Positions 32,580 to 44,269 of a stretch of DNA of 64,000 nt are shown here, piece by piece. Under the pieces are notes generated by a model. That model did no database searches, was not told the origin of the DNA, and worked only from the letters and a program-made list of their open reading frames with translations. The position numbers were made by a program, and so were the translations under genes. This DNA comes from Megascapheus bottae (Eukaryota; Chordata; Mammalia; Rodentia; Geomyidae), in assembly GCA_024803745.1 (NCBI GenBank), contig JANJXV010000020.1, forward strand, positions 20,624,777 through 20,688,776, given 5' to 3'. How positions within the stretch are numbered: position 1 is the stretch's first letter; every line of letters begins with the position of its first letter.

Positions 32580-33685
32580 CTCCATGACTTTTTATTTTCA
32601 ATGTGAGATTCAAGATCAGAGAGTCAATACTACCCTCCACTAGTCAAACAGAACTTGAAATAACTTCAAGCATGTATTCAAAGAGAGACTATTTTAATCA
32701 TCACAAAATCTGCTAAAAATTTAATATACACATTACACCTTATTTAACATACTATTTAAAATTCTATATTTAGGATAAATGTAAGGAAAAATAGGAAAAT
32801 TGAATTGAATTTTTCAAGTTTGCCTCTAAATACTGTTATTCTGTATTTTATTTTTTATGCAAGAACAGTGAGTCACATGTTGGTCTCTTTCAAGCTTATT
32901 GTCCCATTCATAAATTTAAATTGTTTTTTCTGGATTGTATTCATCATTGTATTTAAACTCATTGTAGAAAAATCCCTGTTTCATTCAGCTTAAACTTCTA
33001 GTAGAATATTCTGGATATTTAGTCTGTCAAATATATATATATATATATATATATGTAAAGCTTCATCATGCATTCTACAAGCAATTAAATTATGGATAAT
33101 TATTGTTTAGGTTTGGGATTCAACCTGCAACAATAAAATTAGAACACTTCAATTATCCTCTTTGAAGAGACAAATATAGTCTTTAAAAGTATTTGTCAAA
33201 ATAGTCAATTAAATTATTAATCTCACTAGCTCAGGTGGATTGAAAACTGCCACAAATTATTAAGCCTCTCCCCTGTCAGATAGGGAGCAGGTGTCTCTTC
33301 CTCCTTAAACTTGAATTGATATCCATCAATCCTCAACTGAGACAACAGTGAAGCAATACGAATTTCAAGCAAAGTTCAAGACATCTTGTAATTTTTACTG
33401 TTTTTTACTGTTTTACTGCTGTCCTGGTAGGAAGTCATCCCAGATGTTCTTAAGGATATCCTGATGATTCATACAAAGCCATTCAGGATCTACTAGTCCT
33501 GAGTTCTACTTTTCTTCTGACTACATTTGTATGAATGACATAACACAGTTTTGTGTAAGAACCACGTAATTGAGCCTATTTGAAATCAAAAACCCTGTGC
33601 AAATATTTATTTTTAATTGCACTGCACTAGGTGACATTATTTCTCTTTTCTTTTGGCTTCTCCCCTGACCTCTTTATGTTATTGT
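32580..33685. other. Unique DNA with a short (AT)n tract
   Basis: (AT)n at about 33031-33053. No gene, RNA gene or further repeat recognised. Confidence 0.5.
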
Positions 33686-33689
33686 GTTT

Positions 33690-33950
33690 GACTCTGGTAC
33701 CTGGTATTGACTATACATCAATTTGTTTATTTGAAGAGGAACCACAAGATGGTGAAACAAAGGACAAAGGGTAAACCCATCTAACAGCAGTATCAAAAGA
33801 CAATATACTAGAAATGAACTTTAAAACTTGGGAGGGGGGAAGTGGGAGAAAAAGTGGAAAGTGGTAGCAATGTTCAGGAAGAAATGTTCTCTCTACCCTC
33901 CACATGTAATTGTAACTACTCTGCACATCACCCTGACCAAAAATAATTGT
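33690..33950 (+). mobile_element. L1 3' end fragment, plus strand
   Basis: 'ctggtacctggtattgacta', 'atttgtttatttgaagagga', a G-rich purine stretch and 'tgtaattgtaactactctgc' followed by 'acatcaccctgacca' match an older L1 tail. Confidence 0.6.
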
Positions 33951-33954
33951 AAAA

Positions 33955-34110
33955 TTGTTATTATAAAAGGTGATGTACAGTTACATAAGTCAGGTCATGA
34001 GTCTATTTCTTTTTGAACAATTCCACCCCTTCCCTCATCTTTCTCTCATGGTTTCCCTTTGGACCTTCCTTTCTCAAAATAAATAATTTAAAATCACTAA
34101 GTATTGGTGT
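33955..34110 (-). mobile_element. L1 3' end fragment, minus strand, tail to tail with its neighbour
   Basis: 'aaaggtgatgtacagttaca' and 'aagtcaggtcatgagtctat' are the reverse of an L1 tail like that at 1.9 kb. It faces the plus-strand tail just upstream. Confidence 0.6.
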
Positions 34111-34258
34111 GTTTTAACAAAAAAAAATAACTACTGTAATGTATATTTAGAAGTGAATGTTTTAGTAATTATTTGAAAATATCTAGACACGATCAATGGA
34201 AAATTTCTCTATGTGACTGGAAAAAATGTGCATTAAAGATGACATATTTTTGCGTGTG

Positions 34259-34482
34259 TAGGGGTCATGGGGCTTGAACTCTGCCTGGGTGCAGTCCCTA
34301 AGCTCTTAAGCTCAAGGCTACCGCCCTATCCTTAAGCCAAGTACCACTTCCCATTTTCTAGAGGTTAATTGGAGATAAGGGTCTCAGGTCCTTTTGTGTC
34401 CGGGCTGACTTTGAACCATGATCCTTAGATCTCAGCCTCCTGAGTAGCTAGGATTACAGAGGTGAGCCACTGCACCTGGCTT
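34259..34482 (-). mobile_element. 7SL-Geo chimeric SINE, reverse strand (cluster 1 of 3)
   Basis: 'ggggtcatggggcttgaact', 'aagctcaaggctaccgccct', 'ctttgaaccatgatccttag', 'tgagccactgcacctggc'. Complete. Confidence 0.93.
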
Positions 34483-34506
34483 TGGTTTTATTGTTTTTGG
34501 GGGTTT

Positions 34507-34636
34507 TTTTGGTAATTAATTGGAGATTAAAGAGTCTCACAAACTTTCTTGCCTAGGCAGGCTTTGAACTACAATGCTCAGATCTCAGCTTCCTGAGTAG
34601 CTAGGGTTACAGGCCTGAGCCACTAGTACCTGGTCA
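34507..34636 (-). mobile_element. 7SL-derived SINE left half only, reverse strand (cluster 2 of 3)
   Basis: 'taattaattggagattaaag', 'gcaggctttgaactacaatg' and 'tgagccactagtacctgg' cover the linker and the 7SL half. The Geo-like half is absent. Confidence 0.9.
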
Positions 34637-34660
34637 TCACTCCCACTTTTTTTGTGTGTT

Positions 34661-34889
34661 TTTGGTCCATCCTGGGGTGTGAACTCTGAACCTGGGGCTA
34701 TCCCTGAGCTCTTCAGTTCAAGGCTACTGCCCTACCCTTTAGCCAAGCACCAATTACCATTTTCTAGAGGTTAATTAGAGGTAAGACTCTCAGGTCCTTT
34801 TGTGCCCAGGGTAGCTCTGAACCTTGATCCTCAGATCTCAGCCACCTGAGTATCTAGGATCATAGGTGTGAACCACCATGCCTGGCAAA
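34661..34889 (-). mobile_element. 7SL-Geo chimeric SINE, reverse strand (cluster 3 of 3)
   Basis: 'ggtccatcctggggtgtgaa', 'cttcagttcaaggctactgc', 'ggttaattagaggtaagact' and 'gtgaaccaccatgcctggc'. Complete copy next to the minus-strand L1. Confidence 0.93.
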
Positions 34890-34984
34890 CATGACTTTTG
34901 AATCATTTTGGCACTGAGAAAAATGAGTGTACCTTTCTCAAAGTGGGTCAAGAACAGTAACTTTAAAATCAAGGTAGGTAAATG

Positions 34985-36500
34985 TTTTTTGAAAGATTTT
35001 ATTAACACTGAGTTTTTCATCATATTTCAAATGTCATGTTTAACAAACAAGTATTCAAGAAGGGAATCTCTATATGCAATCACTGGCACATAGATTTTAG
35101 AACATAATTAAAATTAAGCTGAGGGTTTGTATGTCATAGGTACAGATCAATCTATATAACATGTCTGTAGAGTATATATCCCATCATAGATTTTTTGGGG
35201 GCCAATCCTGGGCTTAGGCTCAGGGCCTGAGCACTGTTCTTGGGCTTTCTTAAGGCTAGAGCTCTACTACTTAACCCTCAGCACCACTTCTGGCTTTTTT
35301 TCTATGCATGTGATACTGAGGAATCGAACCTGGGTCTTTGTGCAAGCACTCTCCCACTAGGCCAAACTCACGGCCCCATCATAGATGTTTATGTCTATGT
35401 AGTTATATTTATACCTCCAAGACTATGTTCATAACGTTGCTACCCAAATATTGAGTCATTGCTCTCTTATACTCTTTGGATCTAATATCCATATATCAAG
35501 AAGCCCATATGCCTTTGTTCCTTTGGTCTTCACTTATCTCACTCAACCCAACTCAGTCTAGTTTCATTCACTTCCCAGCAAATGCCATTATTTTATCTTG
35601 TCTCTTGGCTATGTAGAATTCCATTGTATATATGTACCACATTTTTTGTATCCATTCATCTGTAGTAGAGAGTCTGAGTTGTTTCCATTGCTTGTCTATT
35701 GTGAATAGTGTGGAGATGAACATGGCTGAACAGGTGTCCTTATCATATCCTGGGTTATGATGCTCAGGGTAGATGCCCAGGAGTGGTATGGAAGGATTGT
35801 AGGGAAGTCTATTTTCAAACTGACTTCCAGAGTGGCTGAACTAGTTCACATTCCCACTAGAAGTGCAGTAGGGTTCCACTTTCTCTATAATCCCATCAGG
35901 ATTTGTTGTAATTGGCCATTCTAATTATGGTAAGGTAGTATCTTAGAGTTGTTTTTATTCTTTTTTTCCCATTTTAACCTCTTCTTTTGATAAATCTCTC
36001 TTGCCCATTTAGTGACTGGTTTGTTAGGTTTGGTGGGGAATTAGTTTCTTGAGTTCACTGTAGATACTGGATATTAAGCATTTGTCTGATGTATTATTGG
36101 TAACTTTTCCTAGTAAGTTGGTTGTCTTTCTACTTTGGTAGCTATGCCCTTGTATGTGCAGACACATTTTATATTTAGGTAATCCCATTTGTGGAGTCTC
36201 TCTCCAATCTGTTGTGACCCTTGGACTCTGTTCAGGAAGTTTTGCCTGTGCCTATGAGTTCCAGTGTCTCTCCTACTCTATTATGTAGCAGTCTGAGGGT
36301 TTCAGGTCTGACATTGAGGCCTTTGATCCTTTTTGAATTAATACTTGTGCATGGCAATAGGCTGGTATCAATTTTTAGTTTTCTGCATGTGGCTGCCCAG
36401 TTTTCCCAACACCAATAATTGAAGAGGCTGTGTTTATTTCATTGTATCTCTTTGGCTCCTTTGTCCAATATAGGTATTCTGCATGATCAGTGAGATTTCT
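34985..36500 (-). mobile_element. Old L1, 3' end of ORF2 plus 3' UTR, reverse strand
   Basis: The tail region near 34985 ('gaaagattttattaacactg') and the UTR mirror the plus-strand L1 at 50.9-51.48 kb. From about 35500 to 36475 the reverse strand carries C-terminal ORF2; forward words 'ccattgtatatatgtaccac' and 'gtccaatataggtattctgc' are antisense to it. Stops break every frame. A younger SINE interrupts it at 35192-35375. Confidence 0.85.
35192..35375 (-). mobile_element. IDL-Geo-like SINE nested in L1, reverse strand
   Basis: Full reverse dimer with reverse B box 'gaatcgaacct'. Target-site duplication 'ccatcatagat' at 35181-35191 and 35376-35386. Confidence 0.95.
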
Positions 36501-36509
36501 CTTGTAACA

Positions 36510-39255
36510 TACTACAGAAATGGTCCCTGAAAGTATAGTCTTATAATTAAATATTTTTAAGACTGGAAAAATAAACTTTTCTAAATACATATGCACTCTC
36601 TTTGGAGTTTAAATGCTGTAAAACTCATACTTGATGAAGCTATGGTTATTTTCATTTGGGTATTGCATTTTGGTTTGTTTATGTAATCTGGAACTAGTTC
36701 TGACAAAAACTTCCAGAAATTGGACTGGCATGGAGAAAGGAAAATATGTACTATTTCAAATAAAAATCATAAGAAGCTACTGAAATTCTATAAGGACAAT
36801 TTATTCAGATTCATGTGTTGGATCAGAGAAAACAGACATACCACAAATAATGTCCCATCATGTTGTATCATTTGATTTCCTCAAATTCATAAAAAAGACC
36901 AATGAATTGCACTGACTTTAAATAACACATAATTGAGTAACTATGTATTTTCTCTACTAAAGTAAATAAAGATCAGAACTCAAAGTATAGAAAAAATGTA
37001 CTCATTTTTATTTCTTTTAATATCAACAGAGAGACTGCTCCACTGCTGTTTCTCTCCTTTCCTGAAACCTCATCTACTCTAACCAAAGACCTAACCTGTC
37101 ATTGCTCTGTTTTTCAATAAGGAAAGCCAAAAACTTGACTTAATGGAAAAAAGGGGGGGAGAGTGTCAAATTCTCTTCTGGTTGAATAAAAATGAATTTC
37201 AATGGATTTTAAAATGTGTCACAACGCTGGATGAATGGAGTCTTGGGGACTAAGATGGCAGATTACCAGTGATAGGAAGAACAGTAGTTTGGTGTTCAAG
37301 GACAACTTCAGCAGAGGGACAAAGGTGATATCTTTCTTTTCTAGTTGAACAAGACAAATCATCAGACTATTTAGAGAGGTAGATATCTGCAAAGTACGTT
37401 CAATATTAGCAAGATCAGTGCTTGAAGGAACAGCAAATTATATCTGTGTGCTGATTGTAAATACAAACAAGGCAGTGATTTCCTTTAATTCAAGGACTAG
37501 GTGAACAGAAATGGTTTGAAAAGAGAGAAGAGAAGAGAAAAGAAGACTTTCCCTGAACACCAACTTCCACTTCAAAAGTTCTAATTGTCCCAAGGCTATC
37601 TTCTAAGAGTTACACAGAAAAATAAACAAAAGGGCACATCCCAAGAGGTAGATAGGTAGATAACAAGGAATCAGGAAGCATTTAACGCTGGCAGTTTCCA
37701 TAAGAAATCCAAAATGCCAGGAATCACTGAGATACATAAATGAAGGGTCTCCTCTTGTCTTGTGATAGGATGATTGGGGAGAGAAAGCCAGGGTTTTCTC
37801 TTGATGTCCTTCAAGTACAATGCAAATTCCTTGCAGCAGTCACAGCTATAGGGTTCCCACAGTATGGCATTTTCTTTCATATTTTAACCTCATGACCATA
37901 AATGTACTAGTAAACTTCCTTGAAGTTCTGATCACTCAGGTTCATAAAGCAGTGCTTTCTGGAAGCAAATATCCTAGATGCAGACACATGAGTTCTAATA
38001 TGTCAGTCCAGACATTCATCTCAAAGCTATTACAATAATAGAGAAAAAGCAGCAAAAAAATATGGATGAAAATGGCTACTTGGGGAAGTAGGAAATCAAG
38101 CATTTCAGCCCATATTCAGGGCAGACAGAGGCTGCTTTTAGGTTTAGAGAATAATTCGAAGCAGGAAGTGAAAATTGTGCATAAATGAAGACGTTTAGGT
38201 CAACTTTGATTTGATTAATCATATCATGACTTCAGTTCTGATTTTGCAAGGTGGCTTCTAGAAGTCTTTATCACTTAGGGCTACAATCCAGTTTGGAGGA
38301 GGTGGTGATTGCTCAGGCTTGGGGATCAGCTTCATCTCCCATCATCAAGTGTTACAATCCCAGATGACCTTATCGCACAAGAATCTGTCCACAGTGCTCT
38401 GCTGATCTTGTAGTCCGAAGTAACCAGGCTGAACCCAATGACTATAGATTTACAGATGCCTTTTTAGGAATAGGCTGTTGTAAAAGCTTGACAGTAAAAT
38501 ACCTAGTTACCCTCATCTCCTTTGAAGGGAATGTGAGAGATTAAATATGACTATGGTTACATACAGAGTTCATCGGGAATCTGACCCCAGGCAGAAGGAT
38601 ACTAAATAAAAGCAAGTGATCACACACTGAACCAGAAACACAAAGTTTCTTCTGAGAACTTGACCTCTTACCTTCTTCTGAGAATTTTCCCCAATGGCTA
38701 AATCATCTCCTACTAAGATCTAAACTCCTAAAGTTCCTACCAACTCTCTTTAGTGCCACTCTGGAGAACAAATTTTATCATATGGCCTATAGGAGACATT
38801 AAACATCTAAACAAGAAAAGACCTAGCTCATGAAACAGCTCTGTATCATTCCTCAATTCTAATTGTCTGGCTTCCAAGAGTCCTCATATTCCCACTTAGC
38901 TAACTGGAAATATTATTACTGAACTACAAAATTTTATTTGAAATAGTTGTCTTACATTTTCCTATACACTGTTTCCTTCACTTGCAGTCAGGATTACTTG
39001 GTTATATTGTGATCTCTTTCACATATACGCATAGATCAAAGGAAACAAATAAGCTGTAATTAACACACAAATTCTATCTCTGTGTAGCCAAATCTCAGTT
39101 ACTTGTGTCAACTGTCCCATCTTGAAAAAAATCCATGAAACTATTAGTTGGTGAAGAAAGATAACTATTTGTAGATAAGATACTTTATTTGTCAGATTAA
39201 TAAAGATTATTTTGTTGATGCAGTCTTAGGCACATGTGCAGGTAGGAAAGGCAAA
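36510..39255. other. Long repeat-poor stretch, no gene supported
   Basis: About 2.7 kb in which I recognise no transposon. Short open frames near 37.7-38.0 kb on both strands lack domain features. A GC-richer patch lies at about 38270-38420. Confidence 0.5.
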
Positions 39256-39257
39256 GA

Positions 39258-39502
39258 AAACCAGGCACCAGTGGCTCAAGCTTGTAATCCTAGCTACTCA
39301 GGAGGCTGAGATCTGAGGACTGAGGTTCAAAGTCAGGCTGGACACTCAAGTCTGTGAGACTTTTATCTCCAATTAACCATTGGAAACCTAGAAGTGGCAC
39401 TGTGGCTCAAGGAGTAGGGCAGTAGCCTTGAGCTGAAGAGCTCAGGGACAATGCCTGGGCCAGAATTCAAGCTCCATGACCTACACACACACAAAAAAAA
39501 GG
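39258..39502 (+). mobile_element. 7SL-Geo chimeric SINE, well preserved
   Basis: 'aaccaggcaccagtggctca', 'agcttgtaatcctagctact', 'ctccaattaaccattggaaa', 'gaagtggcactgtggctcaa', 'gaagagctcagggacaatgc', and an ACAC/A-rich tail. Confidence 0.95.
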
Positions 39503-39601
39503 AAAACAAGATATTTATGAGGGTTTCAGGGACTGATTTATCTGTTCAGGTCTTTTAAGATAGTGAAAAAATATGATGTGAAAATAATATCTTACATCAG
39601 A

Positions 39602-39622
39602 TATGATGATGATGATGATGAT
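39602..39622 (+). repeat. (GAT)n microsatellite, short
   Basis: About seven GAT units. Confidence 0.85.
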
Positions 39623-39639
39623 CTCAAAATAATAAAGTA

Positions 39640-39745
39640 TGATGGCTATAGCAAGCCCAAGCTAAGCACTGTTCAAATGTAAACAGTCACATCCTGAAGC
39701 TTAGAGAAGGGAGTTACTGCTCTGAGTTCACGTTGGAGGCCTAGC
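39640..39745 (-). mobile_element. Possible MIR fragment, reverse strand
   Basis: 'aagctaagcactgttcaaat' and 'cctgaagcttagagaaggga' and 'gttactgctctgagttcac' follow the reverse MIR order weakly. Confidence 0.4.
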
Positions 39746-41045
39746 TGAGTAGTTCAATGCCCAGAACACTTGATTTTCAAAATGATCTTGAAACAACGAA
39801 TGAAAGTGTTTTCTGGACAAGAGTTTCCTGGAATAGTCAAGTTGCTGCTGTTCACCCAATGATCTCATATTTCTCTTCTTGTTTTCAGAGGTCAGTAGCA
39901 ATCAGTTTCCAAACTTCAGAAGGAAAAGTTGAAAATAGTTAAAAGGCTGTGTAAGGATTATTAAATGAAGTTTATTCCCTCTGAAATTTTTGGACAAGTA
40001 GGAAAAAGGCTTAAACATAATATAAAAGAAAATCACAGTTCCCAAGAAAGGGAACAAAGCCAAAAAAGCTGCAAACCATTTTCAAAGGCTTCTATCATTT
40101 CTTCAAGGAGCACAAAAGGCTGGGTAGTATTATTCATTACTTACTCTAGAGACCAAAAAATATATATAACATAATGTTTTCCAAGGGACAGCTTGTTCCA
40201 AGGTAAGACCAAGTCTAATAACCAATATTGTTCTTGGTCCAAATGTCAAAAGCTTTCTGTCCCTTTATAATTGAACCCCCGTACTGAGTCACAAGGAAAG
40301 GATTAAGATAAGACTGGGAACAATAAACACAGAATTTTCTCAGAATGAAGTTAATGTTAGACAGGAAACTCTTTTGAGAATCGTAGCTTACAACAGAGAA
40401 ACTTTTCTATAAATATCACTAAGAGAATTTATTTAAACAGATTCCATCCTAAAAATTAATCCCTGAAACTATTAAAAAACATGCTATGGTAATAACAACT
40501 CAATTGAAATAGTTCAAATAATTAATTCTAACATATGCTAGTGAGTTTATATGGCTTCAATTATACTGCTGAGACCCTTCACAGACACGTTTAGGAATGT
40601 ATAGGGTAAGGGACTTACCTTAAGCAGTAAAGTGCATGCCTAAAAGATACAAGGCCCCAAGTTTAAGTCTTAGTACTAAAATTAATTAACACGATAATTA
40701 ATTAATTAGGTACAAATGAGGTAAAGAGGCAAGGGATTGTAGGTACTAAAGAGAATGAAATGTCTAAATATTCTGCTAAGCTAGTATGTGTTCACCCTGA
40801 GAAGAAGGTTATAGTGAAAAATAGAATTTTAACTTGCTTAGGTTCAGGGGAGAGGGTGGGGGTAAGAAAATATGACATGGGCTATGGCTAGTTGAAAACA
40901 GGTAGACTGGAAGAGGTAAAGGGCAAGGATATTGTACAGGGTGATGAACTTTTGGCCCCGAAAGATTTCAGCCACCAAGTTTCACACAGTCTGCACTCCT
41001 TCTTCCTTTAAGTAGGCTCATTTTATTTCATTTTTAAATTTATGT
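39746..41045. other. Mostly unique DNA with a weak ID-like trace
   Basis: At about 40600-40675 'gtaagggacttaccttaagc' and 'acaaggccccaagtttaagt' resemble a decayed ID monomer. No gene supported. Confidence 0.45.
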
Positions 41046-41049
41046 ATTT

Positions 41050-41290
41050 TTTCTTGGATCTGATCCACTGGCTTGAACCCAATGTGTGAGGCACTGTTCC
41101 TAAGCTGCTTTTGCTCTAGGCTAGCCCTGTACCACTTGAATCACAGCTCCACCTCAAGCTTTTTTGTGTGTGATTAATCAGAATTAATAGTCTCAGGGAC
41201 TTTTAAGCTCTGGCTGCTTTGAACTGAGATCCTCATATCTCAGCCACCAGAGTAGCAAGGATTACAGGTGTGAGCTTCTGGCGCACAACT
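41050..41290 (-). mobile_element. 7SL-Geo chimeric SINE, reverse strand, diverged
   Basis: 'gatccactggcttgaaccca', 'gccctgtaccacttgaatca', 'ctgctttgaactgagatcct', 'ccaccagagtagcaaggatt'. Confidence 0.85.
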
Positions 41291-41571
41291 TGATAGGTTA
41301 ATTTATTGACTCATTTCTAAGAGACAAAGAACAAGTGATAGACTGGCTTATGAATTCCATTATAAGCCCATTCTCATTTTCTCTCTTCTCCCTCATTCCT
41401 TCACTTTCCAATTTTAGGTTTCTAGCTGCCATGCAGAAAAATCCCCATATGGAGAATCCGTTGGCATACAATTCATAACTCTAGTCAACAGTTACTAAGC
41501 ACCTGTCAATAGCACAAGTGAGCTTGGAAGCAAGTCCTTTCCCACTAGCATCAAGATGACTATATCTTTTG

Positions 41572-41721
41572 TGTAGCATGCATGAAGGTCTGCTTTCAAT
41601 TCCTTAGTACCACAGACACAGAAAATCCAGAAATGGTGCTATGGCTCAAGTGGTAGAGTGTTTGCCTTGAGAAAGCAAAGGACAAGCCCTCAGTTCAAGC
41701 CACAGGACTGGCAAAAAAAAG
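41572..41721 (+). mobile_element. IDL-Geo-like SINE, 5'-truncated
   Basis: Starts in the left half at 'gtgtagcatgcatgaaggtc', keeps a degraded B box, and has the full right half to 'ccacaggactggc' with an A tail. Confidence 0.92.
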
Positions 41722-42470
41722 AAAATGACCATATTCCAATCAACACCTCCATCCCAACATTCTGAGAGGTCTGGAAACCAAGTTACATTAACTCAACCAT
41801 ATCCAGATTTCTGATCTACAAAAACTTGGAGAAACCAAATTTATCTTGAGTTTAATAGAACTTGGAAGTGATTGGTTGCACAACAAAACACATCAAATAC
41901 ATAAATATTTTATTAAATATTGATCTGTAGTATCAGAAGTGAGCCTTCTATCTGACTTTCCAGATACACTAAAAATTAAGCAAAAGATTCATCTCCTACT
42001 AGTTCATTGATTTGGGGGATATAATGAACAGTTAACTGCTCCAGGTGAGTGAGATTTTCCACTTGGCCTGGGGTATACATTGACAATTGGTCTTTATAAA
42101 TTCTGAAGAGATACTTTTAGGAATACACAGAAGAATGAGATAGGTAGTGATATCAATTAAAAGGGCTCTCATAAGATGTGATCTTATCTTGCATAAATCT
42201 ACATCTGACCTTTTAAGTTATAAAGTTTAATCAATGCTTCATGGAGGAGCAATTACATTTACTAAATAAAATACGTTACTAGGACAGCAGTGCTGTTTTT
42301 TTTCTCCTTTCTTTCAGAAGCTTATCAGGAAAGGTCCTAGAACATCAGAGTGTGAATGGGAAACATGATGAACATGCTGTATTTTCAAAACATAGTAAGC
42401 AATTTAATAAATAAAAGCATTATGTGAAGAATAGAGAATGTTTGCTGTCATTCACAACATAGTGGGTAAA
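41722..42470. other. Unique DNA, nothing recognised
   Basis: No gene or repeat supported. Confidence 0.5.
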
Positions 42471-42476
42471 CAATTT

Positions 42477-44048
42477 TTTTCATATATTTTTATTGTAATT
42501 ACATGATATTTGCCAGATAGATGGTGCATTAATTCCCATACATTGATACGCTTTCACATGTCTTGGTCCCCTTTTCCCTCCCCCCACCCCCACCCCTCAT
42601 CTTGTTTTCCCCCATTCCCTATCAAATTTCAAATAACCAAATACAAATATATCTGATATATCAGGTAACAAAGTGAGATACTGTAACAATATGAGATAAC
42701 CAAGGGACAGCAAAAGAGATGAGATGTAACATAGTACCTTAAGAACAACAATCATTCATTATATGGCTTATATTTCTATAGCCTAGAGATCCTTTCGTTT
42801 AGCGTCCTACTATATGGCCTTTTGTATCAAGGTTTTGCTCTATTGCAAATCTCTGCTAAGAGAGCCCAAGGTTTCTACTGATTATGACAAATGAGGGAAA
42901 CCATTGAGCCTAAGTTCCTTTGAGTCTGGCTTACTTCACTTAATATGATCTTTTCTAAGTCTTTCCATTTCCTAACAAATGGGGTGATGTCATTCTTTCG
43001 AACAGCAGCATAGAATTCCATTGTGTACAAATACCACATCTTGTTGATCCACTCATCAACTGAGGGACATCTAGGTTGGATTCATATCTTTGCTATGGTA
43101 AATAGTGCTGCAATGAACATCGTTGTGCTAGTGGATTTTGTATGCCCCTGTTTCTGGACAATTGGGTAAATGCCAAGTAGTGGAATTGCTGGATCATAGG
43201 GGAGCTCTATCTTTAGTCTTTTGAGGAACTGCCATACTGCTTTCTATAGTGGTTGAACGAATTGGCACTCCCATCAACAGTGTAGTAGTGATCCCTCCTG
43301 GCCACATCCCCTCCCAGCATTTGTTGTTATTAGTTTTCTTGATCCTGGCCATTCTAACTGGAGTGAGGTGGAATCTTAGAGTTGTTTTGATTTGCATTTC
43401 TTTTATGACCAGAGATATTGAGCATTTCTTCATGTGTCTATAGGACATTTTTGTTTCTTCTTCAGAGAAGATTCTCTTTAAGTCTTTGGCCCATCTTTTA
43501 ATGGGATGGTTGTTACTTTGGAGATTAGTTTTGGATTTATTCAATTTTTTGAGCTGTTGATATATTTTAGATATGAGGCCTTTGTCTGTTGTATGGTTGG
43601 TGAAGATCTTCTCCCACTCTGTAGGCTTCCTAATTATTTTACTAGCTATGTCCTTTGCCATACAAAAGCTCTGCAGTTTAATGCAGTTCCACTTATCCAG
43701 CCTTTCTCTGATTTGTTGTGATTCTTGGTCCTTATTAAGAAAGTTTCGACCTGTGCCTAGGAGATCTAGTGTATCTCCTACTCCTTCTTGTAAAGTTTTC
43801 GGTGTATCTGCTTTTACCTCCAGGTCTTTGATCCATTTGGAGTTAATTCTAGTACAGGGTGACAAAGAAGGATCCAACTTTAGTTTTCTGCATGTGCTTA
43901 ACCAGTTCTGCCAGCACAACTTGTTGAAGAGGCTGTCTTTCTTCCATTCTATTTTTTTGGCTCCCTTGTCAAAGATTAGGTGGCCATACGTCTGTGGTTT
44001 AATATCTGGGTCTTCAGTTCTATTCCATTGGTCTTCAGGCCTGTTCTT
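42477..44048 (-). mobile_element. L1, C-terminal ORF2 and complete 3' UTR, reverse strand
   Basis: On the reverse strand, ORF2 C-terminal sequence runs from about 44040 down to 42900 and the 3' UTR down to a tail at about 42480. Marker peptides on the minus strand include 'QWNRTEDPD', 'HLIFDKG' and '[20 protein letters not shown]', all typical of the region after the L1 reverse transcriptase domain. The same L1 subfamily occupies 59.46-64.0 kb. No flanking duplication was found. Confidence 0.92.
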
Positions 44049-44267
44049 GAGCCTCAGCACCACTACTGGCTTTTTTCTATGTATGTGGTACTGAGGAATC
44101 GAACCTGGGTCTTCGTGCATGCCAGGCAAGCACTCTACCACCAGGCCAAACTCCCAGCCCCCACTAGGAGGTTTTTGAGTAGGATTGTTTCTTCTTCTCT
44201 TAGGGTATATTTCTCCATGTCCCACAGTAATCCCTAGGACAGGCCCTTCCTTCAGACAAGTCAACAC
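43194..44267 (-). pseudogene. L1 ORF2 C-terminal open frame fused to SINE-derived codons (357 codons)
   Basis: This is the longest open frame in the window. From its GTG-initiated upstream end it reads about 35 codons of unassigned sequence, then about 38 codons that are a translated IDL-Geo-like SINE left half, then the post-reverse-transcriptase part of L1 ORF2 (wing from 'QWNRTEDPD' to '[17 protein letters not shown]'). It then leaves the L1 frame and stops. The reverse transcriptase catalytic core and the endonuclease are absent, so it cannot make a working L1 enzyme. There is no ATG at the nominal start. I read it as a decaying L1 whose frame happens to be uninterrupted, not as a gene. 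Confidence 0.85.
44048..44161 (-). mobile_element. IDL-Geo-like SINE left part, inserted at the L1 edge, reverse strand
   Basis: 'gagcctcagcaccactactg', reverse B box 'gaatcgaacct', 'ccaggccaaactcccagcc'. The Geo-like half is almost wholly missing, so the element joins L1 ORF2 inside its linker region. Confidence 0.92.
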
Positions 44268-44269
44268 AC

